6,731 nt of DNA from Oscillospiraceae bacterium (lineage in GTDB: Bacteria; Bacillota; Clostridia; Oscillospirales; Oscillospiraceae). Numbering within the stretch: the first letter of the stretch is position 1; each line of letters starts with the position of its first letter. The notes under the pieces were generated by a model. The model worked only from the letters and a program-made list of their open reading frames with translations, ran no database searches and had not been told where the DNA came from. Location: positions 1 through 6,731 of the forward strand of contig JAEETR010000034.1 of the NCBI GenBank assembly GCA_016286595.1, read 5' to 3'. Positions 1-5,264 of this stretch are shown here, one piece after another. The position numbers and the translations under genes are program-made.

Positions 1-158
1 CCGTTGACCTCGACCTGTCCGGACTGCACGGCCTCCTTGGCCTCGCCGCCGGTGGAGCATGCCGCCGAGAACTTCAAAAAGGCGTCCAGCTTTATGAACG
101 GTGTGGAGATCTCGACGTTTTCCCGTTTTTCATCCGCTATTTTGACTTTAATTCTCAT
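1..158 (-). CDS. S4-domain RNA-binding protein (YaaA/RlbA type), partial, N-terminal part
   Basis: The first 52 codons of a minus-strand gene are visible; the rest lies beyond the left edge. The peptide starts MRIKVKIADEKRENVEISTP and continues FIKLDAFLKF, then STGGEAKEAVQSGQVEVNG. This is the S4 RNA-binding fold of the small YaaA family, where FIKLD and TGGEAK are characteristic. In Bacillota this gene sits between dnaN and recF, and here it directly follows dnaN; recF would be expected next but is not in the window. The ATG at 158 lies inside the dnaN reading frame, giving an 11-base overlap and suggesting translational coupling. A GAGG-like site about 10 bases upstream is embedded in the dnaN coding sequence. 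By family knowledge it probably acts in ribosome assembly; the sequence itself shows only the RNA-binding domain. Confidence 0.88.
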   Translation of the reverse strand, partial: MRIKVKIADEKRENVEISTPFIKLDAFLKFSAACSTGGEAKEAVQSGQVEVN

Positions 159-1266
159 TGGGTCTGAGCCTCACGGGCAGGATCATGTAAATAAAGCTGT
201 CGCTCTCGTCGGTGGGTAGCATGACGCAGGGGGCCACGCCGCTGGTCAGCTGCACGGTGAGATAGTCGGCGGGGGCCGCCTTCAGCGCGTCCAGGATGTA
301 CTTGTTGTTGAAGCCTATCTCAAGATTTTCGGCGCTGCCGGTGACGGGGCACTCGTCGTAAGCCATGCCAAGAGGCGTGGAGGAGGAGATGCGCACAACC
401 CCGTCGGAGAAGACGCAGCGCAGGGGGCTCTTGAGTCTGTCGTCGATGATGAGGGACACTCTCTCCACGCTGGATATGAGGTCCTGACGGCTTATCTCCA
501 GGGTATATTTTCCGTTCTTCGGAATGGCGTTGCGGTAATTGAGAAATTCTCCCTCAAGACGGCGGGATATTACCACGGTCTGACCGGTGACGAACATTAT
601 ATGCTTGGCGCCGGGGACGATCTTGACCTCGTCCTCCCCCTCGCCCAGTATCTTACCCAGTTCCGACAGCGCCGAACCCGGCACCACGAAGGAGCAGTCG
701 CCGGTCTCGCATCTCTTCATCTTCTCCCTGCGCACGGCAAGGCGGTAGCCGTCCACGGCCACCACGGTCAGATACTCGCCCTCCGCCTCGAACAGCTCGC
801 CTGTATGGATGGGCCTTGGCTCGTTGTCGCTGACGGCGAAGTTGGTCTGGGCTATCATGGAGCGCAGCACGCCCTCCTCCATATATACGGCGCCTATCTC
901 GTCCACGCTGGGCAGGTCGGGGTAATCCTCGGCGGAAATGCCCATTATGTTGAAGTCGGCAAGGCCGCACTTTATGTTGGTCATGCCGTTCTCGTCCACG
1001 CTGACGGTGACTGTATCCTCCGGCAGCTTTCTCACTATGTCGCCGAAGAGGCGGGAATTGAGTACGATGGAGCCGTTATCCACCACGTCGGCGGGAAGTG
1101 AGGATTTTATGCCGGTCTTCATGTCGAAGCCGGAGATGGTCACGGTGTCGTTGTAGGCCTCCACCAGAAGGCCCTCCAGAGAGGTTATGGCGCTCTTGGC
1201 CGCCGCCGCTCTCGAGGCGATGTTGATGGTATTGATAAGAAGAGCTTTTTCGCAGTTGAATTTCAT
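148..1266 (-). CDS. dnaN: DNA polymerase III subunit beta (sliding clamp)
   Basis: A complete 372-residue beta clamp, close to the usual 365-380. It forms the ring that tethers DNA polymerase III to DNA. The three-domain clamp pattern is visible: N-terminal MKFNCEKALLINTINIASRA, the central segment RPIHTGELFE (residues 151-160) followed by DGYRLAVR (172-179), which lines the partner-peptide pocket, then EFLNYRNAIP (240-249), GFNNKYILDAL (318-328) and the C-terminal YMILPVRL (360-367). Five residues, RPNEN, follow where clamps usually stop; they are encoded across the start of the next gene. The ATG at 1266 has GGAGG at 1275-1279, 8 bases away. It follows dnaA on the same strand after a 286-base gap with DnaA-box-like sites. 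No convincing promoter of its own was found, and no terminator separates it from dnaA, so co-transcription is plausible. Confidence 0.97.
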   Translation of the reverse strand: MKFNCEKALLINTINIASRAAAAKSAITSLEGLLVEAYNDTVTISGFDMKTGIKSSLPADVVDNGSIVLNSRLFGDIVRKLPEDTVTVSVDENGMTNIKCGLADFNIMGISAEDYPDLPSVDEIGAVYMEEGVLRSMIAQTNFAVSDNEPRPIHTGELFEAEGEYLTVVAVDGYRLAVRREKMKRCETGDCSFVVPGSALSELGKILGEGEDEVKIVPGAKHIMFVTGQTVVISRRLEGEFLNYRNAIPKNGKYTLEISRQDLISSVERVSLIIDDRLKSPLRCVFSDGVVRISSSTPLGMAYDECPVTGSAENLEIGFNNKYILDALKAAPADYLTVQLTSGVAPCVMLPTDESDSFIYMILPVRLRPNEN

Positions 1267-1392
1267 GGGTAAAGCCTCCGTTTCCTGTGCGGGCCTGCCC
1301 GTATTCCGAAACGGGAATAATGGACAGTCTGTATAGAATAATAAGTTAAGACGTAATATAAAGGCAGTAGATACAGCAGTAGGGAAAATTTA

Positions 1393-1401
1393 TGTGGAAA
1401 A
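1393..1401 (-). promoter_or_regulatory. DnaA-box-like site TTTTCCACA
   Basis: The minus strand reads TTTTCCACA, one mismatch from TTATCCACA. It lies in the dnaA-dnaN gap in an AT-rich setting and has the same sequence as the sites at 1529-1537 and 3519-3527. Confidence 0.5.
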
Positions 1402-1491
1402 CCGCGGAAATCGCCGGAAATAAAGGATAAGTTTTACAGATGGGATATCATATTATTTCTTGATAAGTCCGCGGGAGAGAGGGGAGATTGG

Positions 1492-1500
1492 TTTTCAACA
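1492..1500 (+). promoter_or_regulatory. Weaker DnaA-box-like site TTTTCAACA
   Basis: The plus strand reads TTTTCAACA, two mismatches from TTATCCACA. The same variant recurs in the dnaA leader (2882-2890), which makes chance a little less likely, but on its own it is weak. Confidence 0.35.
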
Positions 1501-1510
1501 GAAATTTAAC

Positions 1511-1522
1511 CGTTATATAACG
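1511..1522. repeat. 12-base perfect palindrome in the dnaA-dnaN gap
   Basis: CGTTATATAACG is its own reverse complement and lies 6 bases from the DnaA-box-like site at 1529-1537. It could be a binding site for a dimeric regulator or part of the origin; nothing in the sequence decides. Confidence 0.4.
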
Positions 1523-1528
1523 TTGAAA

Positions 1529-1537
1529 TGTGGAAAA
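1529..1537 (-). promoter_or_regulatory. DnaA-box-like site TTTTCCACA
   Basis: The minus strand reads TTTTCCACA just downstream of the dnaA stop codon. It is one mismatch from the classical box and identical to the box at 1393-1401. Confidence 0.5.
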
Positions 1538-1552
1538 ATGGAGCCCGCCGCG

Positions 1553-2857
1553 TCAGACCCGGGAGTTTATGTTGGCGGTGATATCCCGTATGGTCTGGGC
1601 GAATTCCGGCTGGGAGGCGATGTTGTTTTCTATCTTCTGGATCGAGCTGAGGACCGTGGTGTGGTCCCTGCCGCCGAAGATGTTTCCTATATCCTGCAGC
1701 GCAAGATTTGTGAGCTTTCTTATCTCGTACATGGCTATCTGACGGGCCAGGGCCGTATTTTTCGTTCTGCTGGGACCCTTCAGATCGTCGGCGGAGAGCT
1801 CGTAATATTTGGCGGTCTCGTCGATTATTATGCTGGGAGTGGGCACGAATGGCGTCTTGTCCTGATACATGTCCTTGATAATGCGTGACACGGTGGCCAC
1901 GGTGATGTCCGAATCCATAAGATCCCGGTAGGCGCGCACTTTCTTTACGGCGCCCTCCAGCTGGCGGATATTGGAGGTCATGTTCTCGGCCATGAAGCTT
2001 GACACATCATCCGGCAGCACCATGCCCATCTGGTTGGACTTGTTGCGGATGATGGCCACTCTCGTCTCATAGTCCGGGGCCTCGACTCTTGCCAGAACGC
2101 CGGAGGAGAAGCGGGTCAGCAGCCGGTCGTCCAGACGAAGCATGTCCAGAGGCGGTCGGTCCGCGGTGAACACTATCTGCTTTCCGGCCTCATAGAGGTT
2201 GTTGAAGGTGTTGAACATCTCCTCCTGGGTGGACTCACGGCCGGCGATGAACTGAACGTCGTCCATCATGAAAAGGTCCGCCTCTCTGTACTTGGCGCGG
2301 AATTCGTTCTGCTCGCCGGACCGGATGGCGGCGATCAGCTCATTGGTGAAGTCGTCGCCCTTGAGGTAGACTATGTTGAAATCCGGGTGGCGGCGCTGGA
2401 CCTCGTGGCGGATGGCGTAGAGGAGATGGGTCTTGCCCAGGCCGGAGTCGCCGTAGATGAAAAGGGGGTTGTAATCCCTGCTCTGTCCCTCGGCCACGGC
2501 CATGGCGGCGGCGTGGGCGAACCGGTTGGAGTTGCCCACGATGAAGTTCTCGAAGGTGAGCTCGTCGGTATCGGCGGCGGGAGCGGGGGCGTTCTCCGTT
2601 TTCTTCATATCCTCCTCGTCCAGCACGTGTATCTCGAACTCGCAGGAGAAGAGCTCCCCGAAGGCGGCCTTCAGCTCGCCGGTGAACCGGGTCTGCACCA
2701 CGTCCTTTTTGAAGCCGGAGGGGATGTAGATATAGGCGGCGTTGCCCGTCAGCTTGTACAGCGAGCTCTCGCCGAACCAGGTGGTCATGGCGACGGGGGT
2801 TATTTTTTCTTTCAGGTAATCCCGGACGCTGGTCCAGACGTCGTCAAGTGAATTCAC
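1553..2857 (-). CDS. dnaA: Chromosomal replication initiator protein DnaA
   Basis: A complete 434-residue DnaA, which binds DnaA boxes and opens the origin in its ATP form. Domain I is about residues 1-83 (MNSLDDVW..TTWF), followed by a short alanine/proline-rich linker (about 84-97). The AAA+ domain starts near LTFENFIVGNSNRFAHAAA and has Walker A GDSGLGKT (136-143), Walker B LFMMDD (195-200), sensor I TADRPP (231-236), the arginine-finger segment RLLTRF (245-250, R249) and sensor II NIRQLEGA (297-303, R298). Domain IV carries the DnaA signature GGRDHTTV (395-402). In the basic loop the residue matching E. coli R399 is leucine (L370). The start is GTG at 2857, with GGAG at 2866-2869, 8 bases away; no better start exists in frame. 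A sigma-A-type promoter lies about 80 bases upstream, and a DnaA-box-like site is in the leader, as expected for autoregulation. tadA is upstream on the same strand. Confidence 0.98.
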   Translation of the reverse strand: MNSLDDVWTSVRDYLKEKITPVAMTTWFGESSLYKLTGNAAYIYIPSGFKKDVVQTRFTGELKAAFGELFSCEFEIHVLDEEDMKKTENAPAPAADTDELTFENFIVGNSNRFAHAAAMAVAEGQSRDYNPLFIYGDSGLGKTHLLYAIRHEVQRRHPDFNIVYLKGDDFTNELIAAIRSGEQNEFRAKYREADLFMMDDVQFIAGRESTQEEMFNTFNNLYEAGKQIVFTADRPPLDMLRLDDRLLTRFSSGVLARVEAPDYETRVAIIRNKSNQMGMVLPDDVSSFMAENMTSNIRQLEGAVKKVRAYRDLMDSDITVATVSRIIKDMYQDKTPFVPTPSIIIDETAKYYELSADDLKGPSRTKNTALARQIAMYEIRKLTNLALQDIGNIFGGRDHTTVLSSIQKIENNIASQPEFAQTIRDITANINSRV

Positions 2858-2881
2858 GGCAGGTGCTCCGTCCTTTCTTTA

Positions 2882-2890
2882 TGTTGAAAA
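2882..2890 (-). promoter_or_regulatory. Weaker DnaA-box-like site TTTTCAACA in the dnaA leader
   Basis: The minus strand reads TTTTCAACA about 25 bases upstream of the dnaA start codon and downstream of the predicted transcription start. Binding of DnaA here could repress its own gene. Two mismatches from the classical box. Confidence 0.35.
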
Positions 2891-2922
2891 AGCCCACGAT
2901 GAGGGCATAATTTCGCATGATA

Positions 2923-2942
2923 CTATTATTTATTTATAATAG
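2923..2942. repeat. AT-rich inverted repeat overlapping the dnaA -10 element
   Basis: Arms CTATTAT (2923-2929) and ATAATAG (2936-2942) are perfectly complementary around a 6-base spacer. The right arm covers the -10 hexamer and the left arm falls near the predicted transcription start. It may be an operator, part of an unwinding element, or chance in AT-rich DNA. Confidence 0.4.
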
Positions 2943-2964
2943 CAGAAAAACCGCCCGTTATCAA
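2936..2964 (-). promoter_or_regulatory. dnaA promoter (sigma-A type)
   Basis: The minus strand reads TTGATA (2959-2964), a 17-base spacer, then TATTAT (2936-2941). Each hexamer is one base from consensus and the spacing is ideal. The predicted start is near 2929, giving a leader of roughly 70 bases. Confidence 0.72.
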
Positions 2965-3038
2965 GGGAAAAAAACAGTTACACAATATAAATAAAGAATT
3001 TGCCCCGCCCGTCCTTTGTTCAACGTGACGGAAGGGCT

Positions 3039-3473
3039 TTACCGCAGCTTTGCGAAGAAATCCGACAGTATGCCGCCGCACTCCTTCTCCATAACGCCGC
3101 CCCTCACCGCCGGGGACCGGCCGTAGTTCTCCATGAACAGGTTTATCACGCTGCCGCAGGAGCCCATGCGGGGATCCCGCGCCCCGAATATCACCCGGCC
3201 CACCCGTGAGAGCATTATGGCCCCGGCGCACATGGGGCAGGGCTCCATGGTCACGTAGAGGGCGCAGTCCTCCAGCCGCCGGTCCCCGGCGGCGCGGATG
3301 GCCTCCAGCTCCGCGTGGCGGGTGGCGTCGCGCAGCTCCTCCGTACGGTTGTGGGCGGCGGCGATTATCCTGCCCTCGCCGTTTACTATGACGCAGCCCA
3401 CGGGGGTCTCCCCGGCGGCGGCGGCCTTACGGGCCTCCTCGAGGGCGGCGGACATGTATTTCATATCGTCCAT
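3039..3473 (-). CDS. tadA: tRNA-specific adenosine deaminase (A34 to inosine)
   Basis: A complete 144-residue protein of the cytidine/deoxycytidylate deaminase fold. It converts adenosine 34 of tRNA-Arg(ACG) to inosine, which lets one tRNA read several arginine codons. The zinc site is intact: HAE (53-55, with H53 as ligand and E55 as the proton shuttle) and PCPMC (78-82, ligands C79 and C82). GETPVGCVIV (21-30), HNRTEELRDATRHAE (41-55) and MEPCPMCAGAI (76-86) are typical of TadA. The ATG at 3473 is chosen because AAAAGGAG (3481-3488) lies 7 bases from it; the ATG two codons earlier would leave only one base. In other Bacillota tadA is often next to dnaX and the SRP RNA gene. Here it precedes dnaA on the same strand. 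Confidence 0.95.
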   Translation of the reverse strand: MDDMKYMSAALEEARKAAAAGETPVGCVIVNGEGRIIAAAHNRTEELRDATRHAELEAIRAAGDRRLEDCALYVTMEPCPMCAGAIMLSRVGRVIFGARDPRMGSCGSVINLFMENYGRSPAVRGGVMEKECGGILSDFFAKLR

Positions 3474-3480
3474 GCTCATT

Positions 3481-3488
3481 CTCCTTTT
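3481..3488 (-). promoter_or_regulatory. Ribosome binding site that sets the tadA start
   Basis: The minus strand reads AAAAGGAG. Its 7-base distance to the ATG at 3473, against one base to the ATG at 3479, decides the start. Confidence 0.75.
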
Positions 3489-3507
3489 CAGAGCGTGCAA
3501 TATATTG

Positions 3508-3536
3508 ATTATATCAGATTTTCCACAATTTTTCAG
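3508..3536 (-). promoter_or_regulatory. tadA promoter with extended -10
   Basis: The minus strand reads CTGAAA (3531-3536), 17 bases, then a perfect TATAAT (3508-3513) preceded by TGA, so the -10 is of the extended TGn type. The -35 matches consensus at 4 of 6 positions. The predicted start is near 3501, about 28 bases before tadA. A DnaA-box-like site occupies the spacer. Confidence 0.7.
3519..3527 (+). promoter_or_regulatory. DnaA-box-like site TTTTCCACA inside the tadA promoter
   Basis: The plus strand reads TTTTCCACA between the -35 and -10 elements of tadA. It faces a second box at 3541-3549 across 13 bases. Occupancy would block RNA polymerase. Confidence 0.5.
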
Positions 3537-3540
3537 CCTT

Positions 3541-3549
3541 TGTGGATTA
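3541..3549 (-). promoter_or_regulatory. DnaA-box-like site TAATCCACA upstream of tadA
   Basis: The minus strand reads TAATCCACA, one mismatch from TTATCCACA, just upstream of the tadA -35. With 3519-3527 it forms an inverted pair. Confidence 0.45.
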
Positions 3550-3594
3550 TTTCCCGCCGGGGCGGGCATAATGTGAAAAAAAGGAGGCGCATTT

Positions 3595-4026
3595 ATGAAG
3601 GTACGGGATATCATGAACTCAAGACCCGTCACGGTGACGCCGGAGGAGAGCGTGGAGGTGGCAGCGCGGCTTCTGGGCCGCCACAATATCGGCATGCTGC
3701 CGGTCTGCTCCGACGACGGCCGTCTGCGGGGCGTGGTGACGGACCGGGACGTGGTGCTGCGGTGCGTGGCGGGAGGCGACGACGCCCAGATCACCCCGGT
3801 GAAGGAGATAATGACCCGGGCGGTGGCCGTGGTGTCCCCGGAGGAGGACGTGTCCAAGGCGGCGGAGATGATGGGCCGCAGTCAGATAAGGCGTCTGGCG
3901 GTAATAGACGGTGGGCGTCTGGTGGGCGTGGTGAGTCTGGGGGACCTTGCCCGCCGCCCGGACCTGCGCATGGAGGCGGCGAGAGCCCTGGGGGACATAT
4001 CCTCCAACGTGAGAAGGATGGGATAA
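3595..4026 (+). CDS. Protein with two CBS domains, YhcV-like
   Basis: A complete 143-residue soluble protein made almost only of a CBS pair (Bateman module). CBS1 covers about residues 1-58 (MKVRDIMNSRPVTVTPEESV to GVVTDRDVVLR) and CBS2 about 68-122 (VKEIMTRAVAVVSPEEDV to GVVSLGDLARR). The GVVTDRD (46-52) and GVVSLGD (111-117) segments carry the Thr/Ser and Asp that in this family contact an adenine nucleotide's ribose and phosphate. The tail ALGDISSNVRRMG resembles YhcV-type proteins. The family is thought to sense energy state or bind AMP/ATP-like ligands; no partner enzyme is fused, so the effector is unknown. The ATG at 3595 has AAGGAGG at 3581-3587, 7 bases away. It diverges from tadA and is followed by the GH32 gene on the same strand, which has its own promoter. 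Confidence 0.92.
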   Translation: MKVRDIMNSRPVTVTPEESVEVAARLLGRHNIGMLPVCSDDGRLRGVVTDRDVVLRCVAGGDDAQITPVKEIMTRAVAVVSPEEDVSKAAEMMGRSQIRRLAVIDGGRLVGVVSLGDLARRPDLRMEAARALGDISSNVRRMG

Positions 4027-4047
4027 GCCGCCCCGCCGAAGGCCCGG

Positions 4048-4076
4048 TTGCCCCGGCGCCGCTCCCGTAGTATAAT
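4048..4076 (+). promoter_or_regulatory. Promoter of the GH32 gene
   Basis: TTGCCC (4048-4053), a 17-base spacer and a perfect TATAAT (4071-4076). The predicted start near 4083 leaves a leader of about 20 bases, ending in GGGAGG (4091-4096), 8 bases before the ATG. Confidence 0.72.
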
Positions 4077-4104
4077 AAGAAAAAAACGGCGGGAGGACAT
4101 TGCC

Positions 4105-5103
4105 ATGCTGACCAACGCTTCTCTCAGATACCACTTCCATCCGAAAAAGGGCTGGATGAACGACCCCAACGGCCTGTGCTTCTTCGGCGGGTACTACCAC
4201 GCCTTTTTCCAGCACGCGCCGGACTTTGAGAATCCCTGGCATCAGCCCATGGCCTGGGGCCACGCCCGCACGAAGGACTTTCTTCACTGGGAGGAGCTGA
4301 GCGTGGCCATCTCCGCCGGGGACACCTACGACGCCGGGGGCGTGTGGTCCGGCACCGCCATTGAGCGGGACGGCATGCTCTGGGCCTACTACGCCAGCGT
4401 GGACGGAGACGGCCGCCAGACCGTCAGCCTTGCCCGCTCCGCCGACGGGGAGCACTTCGTAAAGTACGAGGGCAACCCCATAATCGCCGACTACCCCATC
4501 GACTGCGGCAGGGACTTCCGGGACCCCGCCGTATTCGAGGAGGACGGGAGATACTATCTCGTCATGGCCAGCGCCGACGTGCCCCGGGGCAAGGGCGTGC
4601 TGCTGCTGTATAAAAGCGACGACGGCATAAAGTGGGACTATCAGGGCGTCATGACCGAGTACGACGAGTGCAAATACTGCGAGTGCCCGTCGCTGGTGAA
4701 GGCGGAGGGCGGCTATATACTGTCCGTTTCCGTGGTGAAAAAGAGCGGAGAGCACTGGTTCGAGGTGCTTTACGGCGATTTCGACGGCAAAAAATTCACG
4801 CCGAAGATCGTCTCCCGGTTCCAGAAGGGGCCCGACGAGTACGCCGGCCAGATCTTCCGCGCCCCCGACGGCCGGGATATCCTCATCTCCTGGGTGTCCG
4901 GCTGGGACTATCAGGACAGGGAGAAGTGCATCGGCTGCCTGTCCCTGCCCCTTGAGGTGAAGGCGGAGGGCGGCGTAATAAAGGCGTACCCCGTGGCCGA
5001 GGTGCGGCACCTGCTGGACGAGGACGACACCCTCACCGATTCCTACGTCCGGGAGAGGTTCGTAAACGGCGGCGAAGAGGTGTACATCGAGATAGTGGAG
5101 TGA
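4105..5103 (+). CDS. Glycoside hydrolase family 32 beta-fructosidase, short form
   Basis: A 332-residue enzyme that should hydrolyse beta-fructofuranosyl bonds (sucrose, sucrose-6-phosphate or fructo-oligosaccharides). All three GH32 active-site motifs are present: WMNDPNG (17-23, nucleophile D20), FRDP (138-141, transition-state stabiliser D140) and CECP (192-195, acid/base E193). WGHARTKDFLHWE (51-63) and GVWSGTA (79-85) also fit the five-bladed propeller. The propeller ends near CLSLPLEV (278-285). Usual family members run to about 450-500 residues with a C-terminal beta-sandwich; here only about 45 residues follow. The protein could be a natural short subfamily or a truncated gene. No signal peptide is seen, so it is probably cytoplasmic. 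No sugar transporter, PTS gene or fructokinase is near, so the substrate is not settled. ATG 4105 is chosen by GGGAGG at 4091-4096; an earlier in-frame ATG at 4048 falls on the promoter. Confidence 0.93.
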   Translation: MLTNASLRYHFHPKKGWMNDPNGLCFFGGYYHAFFQHAPDFENPWHQPMAWGHARTKDFLHWEELSVAISAGDTYDAGGVWSGTAIERDGMLWAYYASVDGDGRQTVSLARSADGEHFVKYEGNPIIADYPIDCGRDFRDPAVFEEDGRYYLVMASADVPRGKGVLLLYKSDDGIKWDYQGVMTEYDECKYCECPSLVKAEGGYILSVSVVKKSGEHWFEVLYGDFDGKKFTPKIVSRFQKGPDEYAGQIFRAPDGRDILISWVSGWDYQDREKCIGCLSLPLEVKAEGGVIKAYPVAEVRHLLDEDDTLTDSYVRERFVNGGEEVYIEIVE

Positions 5104-5117
5104 AACAGGACAAAAAA

Positions 5118-5147
5118 AGAAGCGCACGGTGAAAACCGTGCGCTTCT
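5118..5147 (-). terminator. Strong hairpin terminator, oriented for the minus strand (copy 1)
   Basis: A perfect 13-base-pair stem (5118-5130 with 5135-5147) and a 4-base loop. On the minus strand it is followed by a run of T (plus-strand A run 5112-5118), so it is a good intrinsic terminator for leftward transcription. On the plus strand the following sequence is only moderately T-rich, so it may also end GH32 transcription, which stops 15 bases before. The T-run orientation fits a DUF711-type gene that used to arrive from the right. Confidence 0.85.
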
Positions 5148-5172
5148 GCTTTGCTCTTTTCAGTTTTTCAGG
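5122..5172. repeat. 51-base direct repeat, left copy
   Basis: These 51 bases are identical to 6253-6303, in the same orientation and 1131 bases apart. The copy includes most of the hairpin and the last four codons (including the stop) of a DUF711-type gene. Similarity continues to 5192 with four substitutions, then ends. Together the two copies bracket the AT-rich insert. Confidence 0.95.
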
Positions 5173-5192
5173 CTGTTCAGCGGGGCGGGGAT
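5160..5192 (-). pseudogene. Orphan 3' end of a UPF0210/DUF711 gene
   Basis: Read on the minus strand from 5192, eleven codons spell IPAPLNSLKN and stop, identical to the last ten residues of the DUF711 protein at 6291-6731. Four base differences fall in three codons (Ser AGC/TCC, Ala GCC/GCG, Pro CCC/CCG) and all are synonymous. Upstream of this the peptide no longer resembles the family (PCACP instead of the expected glycine/arginine-rich RGGR). The fragment therefore comes from a once-functional, slightly diverged DUF711 gene and not from a recent copy of the neighbouring one. Confidence 0.85.
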
Positions 5193-5264
5193 GGGGCAAG
5201 CGCACGGATGGGCATTATATACAAAAATTGAAATCAAATTGCATGTTATGTAAACTTTATTCCA

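Larger units (their letters stand above)
1267..1552. other. dnaA-dnaN intergenic region, candidate part of oriC
   Basis: This 286-base gap contains no gene. It is much richer in A+T than its flanks and holds three DnaA-box-like nonamers (1393-1401, 1492-1500, 1529-1537), a 12-base perfect palindrome (CGTTATATAACG, 1511-1522) and, in the dnaN leader, a short inverted repeat TATTCC/GGAATA (1302-1307 and 1314-1319). In many Bacillota the unwinding site of the origin is in exactly this gap. The assignment rests on position, base composition and the boxes; unwinding is not shown by sequence alone. Confidence 0.5.
2858..3038. other. tadA-dnaA intergenic region: dnaA promoter, leader and AT-rich segment
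   Basis: A 181-base gap with no gene. From right to left it holds the tail after tadA, an AT-rich stretch (about 2920-3000) with the dnaA promoter and a 7-base inverted repeat, and the dnaA leader with one DnaA-box-like site. A second origin element flanking dnaA is possible here, as in bipartite origins, but only one weak box is seen. No convincing terminator follows tadA, so transcription from tadA may continue into dnaA. Confidence 0.45.
3474..3594. other. Divergent intergenic region between tadA and the CBS-domain gene
   Basis: A 121-base gap where minus-strand and plus-strand genes diverge. It contains the tadA promoter, two opposed DnaA-box-like sites, and the GC-rich palindrome CCCGCC-GG-GGCGGG (3553-3566). 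For the plus-strand gene only a -10-like CATAAT (3567-3572) is visible, without a matching -35. Confidence 0.6.

Noticed and set aside
4..219. Small plus-strand frame at the left edge
   Set aside because: It is antisense to the S4 gene and the end of dnaN and has no ribosome site in view.
1432..1440. TTTTACAGA as a further DnaA box
   Set aside because: Two mismatches, one in the conserved CACA end.
2858..3038. SRP RNA gene (ffs) near tadA, as often seen in Bacillota
   Set aside because: The conserved SRP Alu/S-domain loops and GGAAGCAG-type motif are absent, and the gap is filled by the dnaA promoter and leader.
3553..3566. CCCGCC-GG-GGCGGG palindrome as an intrinsic terminator
   Set aside because: The loop is only two bases and no T run follows on either strand; it lies upstream of both divergent genes.
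3567..3572. CATAAT as the promoter of the CBS-domain gene
   Set aside because: No acceptable -35 at 16-18 bases; the implied start would leave almost no leader before the ribosome site. Kept only as a remark.
3474..3857. An extended tadA with a start far upstream (272 residues)
   Set aside because: The extra part runs through the tadA promoter and the antisense of the CBS gene; the 144-residue form has the family's normal length and a well-placed ribosome site.
4048..4104. An earlier ATG for the GH32 gene, adding 19 arginine-rich residues
   Set aside because: It coincides with the -35 element of a TTGCCC-N17-TATAAT promoter and has no ribosome site, whereas ATG 4105 has GGGAGG 8 bases before it.
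3619..5205. A stop-free antisense frame of more than 500 codons on the minus strand across the CBS and GH32 genes
   Set aside because: It mirrors two genes with clear family motifs, has repetitive alanine/glycine/valine/histidine composition and no domain; it is a by-product of high GC content.
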